A stretch of DNA of 18,381 bases from contig DHPY01000005.1 in NCBI GenBank assembly GCA_002411015.1, forward strand, positions 1 to 18,381, read 5' to 3'. The translations under genes were made by a program, and so were the position numbers. Numbering within the stretch: the first letter of the stretch is position 1; every line of letters begins with the position of its first letter. Source of the stretch: Armatimonadetes bacterium UBA5352 (lineage in GTDB: Bacteria; Armatimonadota; Zipacnadia; Zipacnadales; UBA5352). Below the pieces are notes generated by a model. The model ran no database searches. It worked only from the letters and a program-made list of their open reading frames with translations, and was not told the DNA's origin. This document shows positions 13,094 to 18,381 of the stretch, piece by piece.

Positions 13094-15724
13094 TCAGTCC
13101 GCGGCGAGTGCCGCTCTGGCATCGCCGTCGGTCGGTTGATAGTAGAACGAGTCCTGCACGAGGGCGATGACGTCGAGCATAGGGCTCTCCAGCGCCCGCG
13201 CCTCGCGGCCGGTGATACGGATAACGCTGCGCCCCGCGGGAAGCTCCAGCTCCACCGGTCCCTCCCAGAGCCATTCACCGTACGCGCCGATACGATTGCC
13301 GAGCACCGCCGGCTCCTCGGGCTTCTCGGGGTCCCAGAAGAAGAAGCTGTTCGAGTTGGTGTCAGCGTATCTTGCGCGGATCCACAGCAGCCACCGTCCC
13401 CCCGTTGGGAGATCAACCTCATACTCAGCGAGGTTGCCGCTGGCGCGCTCCGCACGGAAGCTCCCGGAGGGCACCAGCGTGTCCCCGATGGAGCCGGAGT
13501 GATCCACGCCGGCCTCCTCGGCTGTAGTCAGCAGGCCCTCAAGCCGGACCGGCTTGCCGGCGTCGAGGAAGACCATCGGCGGCTTGAGTTCACGGTTGGC
13601 GGCACGGCGCAGGGCCATGCGGATCTCGCCGGCGCTGATTCCGTCGCAGTGCATGAAGATGCGGGTGGTGATCGGCACGACGACGCGCGCACCAGGAAGC
13701 TGCTGGACCTCCAGCGGCTCACCACGGTAGTCGGTAAAGGTGAGCCTGCGCGGGTCGAGCGAGAACTCAAGTTCCGCGTGGCCGCGCACCGGCGCCAGCG
13801 AGACGGTCGTAACGCCCTGATGAGCCGCCTCGGTCATGAACGCGCGCACCAGATGACTCGTGCCGCCGACGTAGGGCATCTCCCGAGCGGCGACGACGCG
13901 GGGTTCCTCGCCCGGGCGCTCGATGAGCATCCAGTCGCGGTGCGGCTCGCGGATCCTCTCTTTGAGCGCCTCGTCGAAGGTCCCCGCGAACTTGTGGTGC
14001 TCGTAGCGCTGCATGAGGTGCAGGATTGCGTCGAGGCTCGGCACGCGGCGCATCCCGTCAACTCCGGTGAGGATTGAGTAGGCGGAGTCGGTGGCGAGCG
14101 CGCGGGCACAGAGGTACTCGGCATCATCCACCTGCGTCGGTGGCACGTGCTCGCCGCCCTCACGCAGCGGGAACCAGCCGAAGTCCGCCACCATCAGCTC
14201 GCGGCGGGCGCGCGGCCAGGACTTCGCGACCGCATCGTCCACCTCGTCCTTATAGCTCGGCGAGACCCAGAAGTAGTCACGCTGCCCGACACGTGTTGCG
14301 AGGTGCCATGAGAATGGCGATGAGGAGGCCATCTGGACCAGCGCCGGCTCGCGCTCGAGCTTCTCGATGACGGCAACCTGCGCGTTCGATGTGGTGAACC
14401 AGCGCGGCTCGTGCACGTCCTCAGCGCCATCGAAGTAGATCCAGTCGAAGCCGGCCGCGTTGTACGTGCGGGCGATATCGCCTGAATGCTCGTCGAGCAG
14501 GTCCGTCGCCTGATCTATGATGAAGATGCCGCGCGACTCGTCGGTCTTCACGTGTGCGACCTCCGCTTCCGCCTCGTGGGCGCGCGCGGTGCTTCCGTAC
14601 ATGCCCCTCTGCAGGCCCGTGAAGCCAAAGGATGGCTCCAGCGAGAGGGCGGTGTAGACCATCATCTCGCCGTTGATGCGGATATCGCGCGTGCCGGTGG
14701 TCACAGGCCAGTCTGATGGTGGTTCGGTCGTCACGAGGCGATCGGCGTCGGCCGCCAGCGGCTCGGCGAGAGTGAGGTGCAGGTCCTCATAGAAGCGCGG
14801 GTCGGCATCGCCCTGGTTGAGCACGGTGGTCTTGGGCTGCTTCGAGGAGAACATGTGCGCGCCTGCGAGCAGTCCGGCATCGTGGATGCGTTCGACCGCC
14901 GCCCGAAGCTGCTCGATGCCGCCGGGAGAGGTCGCCTCAGGGACCGCGTAGTGGCGTCCGAAGTGCCCCCAGGTGCCATAGATCATGAGGATCGAGCCGA
15001 AGCCGCCACGCTTCGCCCAGTCTATGACCGTGTCAATGTTGTAATGCGAGACCCCGGAGATCATCAGGTAGCTGCCGCGCGCGGCGTCGGAGAGCTTGGC
15101 CTTCATGCCCACGGGAATGCCGAAGCGCGCCTCCGCGGCCATGATTGCCTGCGGGATCTCGGTCCATGGAGCCGCGATCACGGCTGCCTGCAGGGGAAAC
15201 GTGGAGACCCCGGCCACGTAGCTTGCGAAGAGCCGCGGCGTGGCATCGGCATGCACCCAGCACTCCTGCGTGCCACCGATGAGCGCGACCCCGGGCCCGT
15301 CCGCGTACTCGACCGCGTGTCCACCTGCTCGAAGGGCGCCACCCTCCGCGAGGGGGAGCACCAGGAAGTCAAGCTGCACGGGTTCGCCAGCGATCTCCTC
15401 GAGCGTGAGGATCGGCATGCCGCCGACCTCCTTCCACGAGATCACCGCACTGATGCCGCTGTCGCCGAAGCTCCAGGTGATGCGACCACCCTCCGCAGCG
15501 GCGGCTGTCGCGGCGATGGGCTGGTCGGTGGAGGCCAGGTGCGCATATGCCGTGGGCATGCCCGCACGGGCAAGCTCCTGCTCTGAGCCCGTGAGGGTCA
15601 GCGACTGCAGAGTCGCATCCTCGGCGATGACCAGGTCCAGCATTCCGGTCGCGATTGTGATGGCGTCGGCTGTGGCGCAGCGGACCCCGCCGAGAGCGAC
15701 AAGCAGCAGGCACAGACGGCGCAT
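13094..15724 (-). CDS. Large exported glycoside-hydrolase-like protein with C-terminal binding module
   Basis: 876 residues from ATG 15724, which has GGGAG nine bases upstream. A signal peptide (MRRLCLLLVALGGVRCATADA) is cleaved at about residue 21. Residues about 22-210 form an all-beta domain. Residues about 215-600 look like a TIM barrel: SHYNIDTVIDWAKRGGFGSI (226-245), AGLLAGAHMFSSK, and the strand end AGFDWIYFDGAEDVHEP (424-440) with Asp432/Glu435 as catalytic candidates. Residues about 750-865 form a beta-sandwich binding-type module (GGRWLLWIRARYADTNSNS, ELPAGRSVIRITG). This arrangement resembles large secreted sugar-active proteins of planctomycete-like bacteria. I cannot assign a GH number. 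It is the first gene of the minus-strand block, and starts 178 bases from a divergent gene. Confidence 0.82.
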   Translation of the reverse strand: MRRLCLLLVALGGVRCATADAITIATGMLDLVIAEDATLQSLTLTGSEQELARAGMPTAYAHLASTDQPIAATAAAAEGGRITWSFGDSGISAVISWKEVGGMPILTLEEIAGEPVQLDFLVLPLAEGGALRAGGHAVEYADGPGVALIGGTQECWVHADATPRLFASYVAGVSTFPLQAAVIAAPWTEIPQAIMAAEARFGIPVGMKAKLSDAARGSYLMISGVSHYNIDTVIDWAKRGGFGSILMIYGTWGHFGRHYAVPEATSPGGIEQLRAAVERIHDAGLLAGAHMFSSKQPKTTVLNQGDADPRFYEDLHLTLAEPLAADADRLVTTEPPSDWPVTTGTRDIRINGEMMVYTALSLEPSFGFTGLQRGMYGSTARAHEAEAEVAHVKTDESRGIFIIDQATDLLDEHSGDIARTYNAAGFDWIYFDGAEDVHEPRWFTTSNAQVAVIEKLEREPALVQMASSSPFSWHLATRVGQRDYFWVSPSYKDEVDDAVAKSWPRARRELMVADFGWFPLREGGEHVPPTQVDDAEYLCARALATDSAYSILTGVDGMRRVPSLDAILHLMQRYEHHKFAGTFDEALKERIREPHRDWMLIERPGEEPRVVAAREMPYVGGTSHLVRAFMTEAAHQGVTTVSLAPVRGHAELEFSLDPRRLTFTDYRGEPLEVQQLPGARVVVPITTRIFMHCDGISAGEIRMALRRAANRELKPPMVFLDAGKPVRLEGLLTTAEEAGVDHSGSIGDTLVPSGSFRAERASGNLAEYEVDLPTGGRWLLWIRARYADTNSNSFFFWDPEKPEEPAVLGNRIGAYGEWLWEGPVELELPAGRSVIRITGREARALESPMLDVIALVQDSFYYQPTDGDARAALAAD

Positions 15725-15901
15725 GGGCGTTCAGCTCCCTCGCGGTTGATGGTGCGGGTTTCGCCATCACGCCCGGCACGCCCTTCTGCGGCCGCCGGGA
15801 GAGGAGCGGCAATCGTGGTCGGGGAGTGAGGGAGGTCCTGCACGGGCCTCGGTCGAATGGTTCCGTACCGCACACCGAGAGCTGGTGAGGTGACTCTGAC
15901 C
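15725..15901. promoter_or_regulatory. Divergent intergenic region between two oppositely oriented genes
   Basis: 178 bases between the minus-strand start at 15724 and the plus-strand ATG at 15902. It holds both genes' ribosome binding sites: GGGAG before 15724, and GGTGAGGTGA before 15902. It also holds an inverted repeat GATGG/CCATC at about 15748-15768 with an 11-base loop. I see no convincing -35/-10 pair on either strand; both promoters must lie here or inside the neighbouring genes. Confidence 0.45.
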
Positions 15902-16990
15902 ATGCAGTTCCGCCACTACACACACGAGCGCAGTTTCGGCTGCCGAATCAGCGACGAATACACGTATCGCGGCCTGCGGCTGCTCGTGCTCGAGAATGAA
16001 CTGATCCGTGTCACCATCCTGCTGGACAAGGGCACGGACATCTACGAGTTCCTGCACAAGCCCAGCGATACCGACTTCATGTGGCGCACCCCGCGGGGCG
16101 TGCGTGCGCCGGGGAAGTCGCTGGAGATGATCGCCTCCAGCGTTGGACCATTCACTGACTTCTACGAGGGCGGATGGCAGGAGTGTATGCCGAACGGCGG
16201 CCGTGTCTGCCAGTATCGGGGCGCGGAGATGGGCCTGCATGGCGAGGTCTGGGGGCTGCCGTGGGAGTGCCAGATCACGCAGGACGATCCCGAGGTCGTT
16301 GTGGCCAGGACGTGGGTGCGGACGGTGCGGACGCCGTTCCTGCTCGAGAAGACCTTCACGCTTCGGTCGGGCAGCGGGGCGCTGGAGATTGCCGAAAGCC
16401 TGACGAACGAGGGCCATGAGCAGATGGACCTGATGTGGGGGCATCATCCCGCGCTGGGCAGCAGGTTCATTGAGCAGGATTGCAGAATAGACACCTCTGC
16501 GCGCACGGTGGTAGTGGATGAGAACGTGGTCGAGAACTGCCGCTTCGAGCCGGGCGCGCGATTCAGTTGGCCCATCGGTATCGGGCGCTCGGGAGCCGAG
16601 GTTGATGTGAGCGTCATCCCCGGCCCGGAATCGCGCCTCAATGATATGCTCTACCTCACGGACCTGCAGAATGAGGGCTGGTGGGCCGTCACGAGCCAGC
16701 CGAGGAAGCTCGGATTCGGCATCTCGTTTGACCCGGAGACTTTCAGGCACATCTGGCTCTGGATGCCGCTTGGGGGCTCCTGGGGCAGTCCGAGTTGGGG
16801 GCGGCACTACACGGTTGCCCTTGAGCCCTTCAGCAGCATCCCCGCGATCCTCTGCAACGCCATCGAGGCGGGCACGCAGCTTGTGCTCGAGCCCGGTGAG
16901 CAGCGCTCCGCGTGGCTGACTGCTGTCGCCTACGAGGGCATTGAGCGCGTCGGCAAGATTGCCCGAGAAGGGGTGGTGCAGCCTGCCTGA
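15902..16990 (+). CDS. Galactose-mutarotase-like (aldose 1-epimerase/DUF4432-type) protein
   Basis: 362 residues from ATG 15902, preceded by GGTGAGGTGA eight bases upstream; the frame's ATG at 15857 has no such signal. The fold is predicted to be the beta-supersandwich of aldose 1-epimerases, which interconvert sugar anomers. Motifs that fit: FYEGGWQECMPNGG (87-100), GLHGEVWGLPWE (111-122, His113, Glu115) and DLMWGHHPALG (176-186, His181/182). There is no signal peptide, so it is likely cytosolic. The length and Trp/Cys-rich GGWQECMPNGG segment fit DUF4432 relatives better than canonical GalM. Its location next to the glycan operon suggests processing of released sugars. QueH follows immediately, probably on the same transcript. 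Confidence 0.88.
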   Translation: MQFRHYTHERSFGCRISDEYTYRGLRLLVLENELIRVTILLDKGTDIYEFLHKPSDTDFMWRTPRGVRAPGKSLEMIASSVGPFTDFYEGGWQECMPNGGRVCQYRGAEMGLHGEVWGLPWECQITQDDPEVVVARTWVRTVRTPFLLEKTFTLRSGSGALEIAESLTNEGHEQMDLMWGHHPALGSRFIEQDCRIDTSARTVVVDENVVENCRFEPGARFSWPIGIGRSGAEVDVSVIPGPESRLNDMLYLTDLQNEGWWAVTSQPRKLGFGISFDPETFRHIWLWMPLGGSWGSPSWGRHYTVALEPFSSIPAILCNAIEAGTQLVLEPGEQRSAWLTAVAYEGIERVGKIAREGVVQPA

Positions 16991-16997
16991 GGAGGTC

Positions 16998-17576
16998 GTG
17001 GAGACGCTGGAGGCGCCCGAACGCAGCGCGGTGGCGGGTGGACCGAACGAGCGGCTGGCGCTGCACGTCTGCTGCGGGCCCTGCGCGAGCGCGGTGATTG
17101 AGAGATTGTGCACAGACTGGGACGTCAAGTGCGTCTGGCACAACCCGAACATCCAGCCTGAGCGCGAGCATGATCTGCGGCTGGACTCGATGCGCACTGT
17201 GGCCGAGCGGACCGGGACGTCGCTGGCCGTGCTGGAGTACGATGTCACGCGCTGGATGGAACTCCGTGAGGGTCTGATGGATCAGCCGGAGGGCGGCGCG
17301 CGCTGCCTCGGCTGCTTCCGGATGAGACTGGAGGCGACGGCGCGCTGGGCCGTCTCGCAGGAGATCGGCACGATCGCAACGACCCTCTCGATCAGCCCGC
17401 ACAAAGATGTTGCCATAGTCAATGCTATGGGACGGGAAGTTGCCGGGCGCCACGGCCTGTGCTTTCTCGCAGAAGATTTCAAGAAGCGGGGCGGATTCCA
17501 GCGCAGCGTCGAGTTGAGCCGGGAGTGGGGCCTGTATCGGCAGACCTACTGCGGCTGCCTGCCAGGGATGCGATAG
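16998..17576 (+). CDS. queH: Epoxyqueuosine reductase QueH
   Basis: 192 residues from GTG 16998, just after the GGAGG that follows the mutarotase stop. GTG 17031 is an alternative, and the 5' boundary is uncertain. QueH performs the last reduction of queuosine in tRNA (epoxyqueuosine to queuosine) and is a non-orthologous replacement for QueG. The family signature is clear: HVCCGPCAS (Cys25, Cys26, Cys29), ARCLGCFRMRLEATA (Cys103, Cys106), TTLSISPHKD, FLAEDFKKRGGFQRS, and the C-terminal YCGC (Cys185, Cys187). These Cys sets include the Fe-S and redox ligands. The stop at 17576 is followed by a non-coding leader. Sharing a transcript with a sugar mutarotase is unusual and probably incidental. 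Confidence 0.93.
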   Translation: METLEAPERSAVAGGPNERLALHVCCGPCASAVIERLCTDWDVKCVWHNPNIQPEREHDLRLDSMRTVAERTGTSLAVLEYDVTRWMELREGLMDQPEGGARCLGCFRMRLEATARWAVSQEIGTIATTLSISPHKDVAIVNAMGREVAGRHGLCFLAEDFKKRGGFQRSVELSREWGLYRQTYCGCLPGMR

Positions 17577-17786
17577 CCACTCCCAGCCCGGCAAAAAAAG
17601 AGGGGCAGGAGGATAGGGCTGAGGGGAGAACAGTACAGAGGGCGACAGCATGGCTCAATCGCCCTGCCCGGGGACGGGGATTGACAGGAGATCAGGCAAG
17701 CCCGCGCGGTTTTCGCGTCGGGGGCCTACTCGGGCGCAAGTCTGGGGATCGGAAGAGGACCATCCCTGAAGAAGGAGCGGGTACTG
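17577..17786 (+). promoter_or_regulatory. Structured non-coding region between queH and a lipoprotein gene
   Basis: 210 bases without a supported gene. It includes a 7-bp inverted repeat AGGGCGA/TCGCCCT (17639-17645 and 17659-17665, loop 13 bases with an inner AGC/GCT pair). A second stem at 17700-17725 is GCCC-GCGCG-GTTTT-CGCGT with a closing GGGC. There is a run of seven A at 17594-17600. No T-run follows the stems, so an intrinsic terminator is unlikely. TTGACA at 17681 has no TATAAT-like partner at 16-18 bases. Confidence 0.45.
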
Positions 17787-18381
17787 ATGGGAACCGGATA
17801 CCGGTTGTATCTGCCGTTGGCCACTCTCGTTGTACTGATCGTGATCGCGGGTTGCTCGGGAGGCTACGGCCCAACGCTCCCGTCGCCCGACGGCGGTGAC
17901 GGCCCCGGTCCAGGCGGGCAGTTCTGCGTGAATGTCGTGAATGGCGAAGGCGCGCCGGTGGATGCCTACATCCACATCAACAACTCCGCCGTTGGCGAGG
18001 TGCCGCGCCTTCAGACCGGCCCGGACGGCAGGATCTGCTTCAGCGACCTTGAGGTCGGTCAGTATGGCATGACCACCGCAGCCGCGGGCTTCAGGACCGA
18101 CCACCAGATCGTCGAGGTAGTCAGCGAGGGCGGATCGGTAACGGTCGTTCTCGATGATCCGGTCGAGGGCACCCCGGCAGCCTGCCCGACTGTGACCTTC
18201 GCGACTCCGCAGCTCAACGAGACCGCCGGTACGGCCGTGGTCAGCGGTGACGTGGCCAATGCAGATTCCACGAGTGCCGTGATCCTCCACAACGGTCAGC
18301 CCAATGTCGTTGGGCTGGCAGCCGACGGGGCGTTCAGCCAGCTGTTCTTCCTGACACCTGGAGTGAACACGTTCCAGATGA
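17787..18381 (+). CDS. Lipoprotein with regulatory-like beta domain, truncated by window end
   Basis: Open frame from ATG 17787 (AAGGAG nine bases before) to the end of the window with no stop, 198 residues seen. A lipobox VIAGC gives the lipid-attached Cys23, followed by SGG and a Pro/Gly-rich linker. Residues about 47-115 look like a carboxypeptidase-regulatory-like/PEGA-type beta-sandwich: FCVNVVNGEGAPVDAYIHI, LQTGPDGRICFSDLEVGQYG. A second beta-rich part follows (TPQLNETAGTAVVSGDVANA), resembling Ig-like repeats in surface proteins. Probable cell-envelope lipoprotein. The C-terminal extent and any enzymatic part cannot be seen. Confidence 0.85.
   Translation, partial: MGTGYRLYLPLATLVVLIVIAGCSGGYGPTLPSPDGGDGPGPGGQFCVNVVNGEGAPVDAYIHINNSAVGEVPRLQTGPDGRICFSDLEVGQYGMTTAAAGFRTDHQIVEVVSEGGSVTVVLDDPVEGTPAACPTVTFATPQLNETAGTAVVSGDVANADSTSAVILHNGQPNVVGLAADGAFSQLFFLTPGVNTFQM

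Noticed and set aside
15767..17248. 493-residue minus-strand ORF opposite the mutarotase and queH genes
   Set aside because: Antisense shadow: both opposite-strand genes have clear family motifs and RBSs. The product is Arg/Pro-rich without motifs.
17681..17686. TTGACA as a -35 promoter element
   Set aside because: No TATAAT-like hexamer lies at 16-18 bases downstream (GC-only sequence there).
17651..17773. 40-codon plus-strand ORF starting at ATG 17651
   Set aside because: The ATG lies in a hairpin loop, no SD precedes it, and the peptide is Arg/Pro-rich with no support.

Overview
This is a GC-rich window with strong GGAGG-type ribosome binding sites and several long secreted glycan-active proteins. 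It looks like a free-living, polysaccharide-degrading bacterium. The gene style suggests the Armatimonadota / Planctomycetota / Hydrogenedentota type of genome: huge TIM-barrel hydrolase-like proteins with no crisp family, a uroporphyrinogen-decarboxylase-like paralogue, a Gfo/Idh/MocA oxidoreductase, and small dispersed intergenic repeats. No rRNA or housekeeping marker is present to settle the phylum, so this placement is an inference.

Layout. Positions 1-157 are non-coding and carry two tandem copies plus one inverted copy of a short hairpin repeat. Positions 158-9919 (minus strand, read right to left) form a tight six-gene operon: a secreted GH42-like beta-galactosidase-type protein, an alpha/beta hydrolase, a UroD/MtaA-like protein, a CobO/BtuR corrinoid adenosyltransferase, a secreted carbohydrate-binding-like protein, and a second large secreted TIM-barrel protein. 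Five consecutive junctions overlap or nearly touch. Positions 10087-11717 (minus) hold a Gfo/Idh/MocA oxidoreductase, a Roadblock/LC7 protein coupled to it, and a small coding-looking ORF in the same frame just after the Roadblock stop. Positions 11926-15724 (minus) hold a small basic-tailed protein, a lipoprotein and another large exported glycoside-hydrolase-like protein. At about 15.8 kb the strand switches. On the plus strand a galactose-mutarotase-like (DUF4432-type) protein is followed immediately by queH (epoxyqueuosine reductase). After a non-coding leader comes a lipoprotein that runs off the right end.

How it fits together. Most genes point to uptake and breakdown of a complex glycan: exported TIM-barrel enzymes and a carbohydrate-binding module outside the cytoplasm, then an alpha/beta hydrolase, a sugar-type dehydrogenase and a mutarotase inside. 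The odd partners are the corrinoid gene (cobO) and the UroD-superfamily protein embedded between exported glycan genes with translational coupling. One hypothesis, not proven here, is that a corrinoid-dependent step such as removal of methyl groups from a methoxylated glycan fragment is part of this pathway. No corrinoid-binding protein is visible in the window.

Limits. All family assignments are by eye from motifs and remembered family features. The two TIM-barrel proteins at 158-2824 and 13094-15724 are not assigned to a numbered GH family. Several starts are ambiguous and are discussed in the entries.
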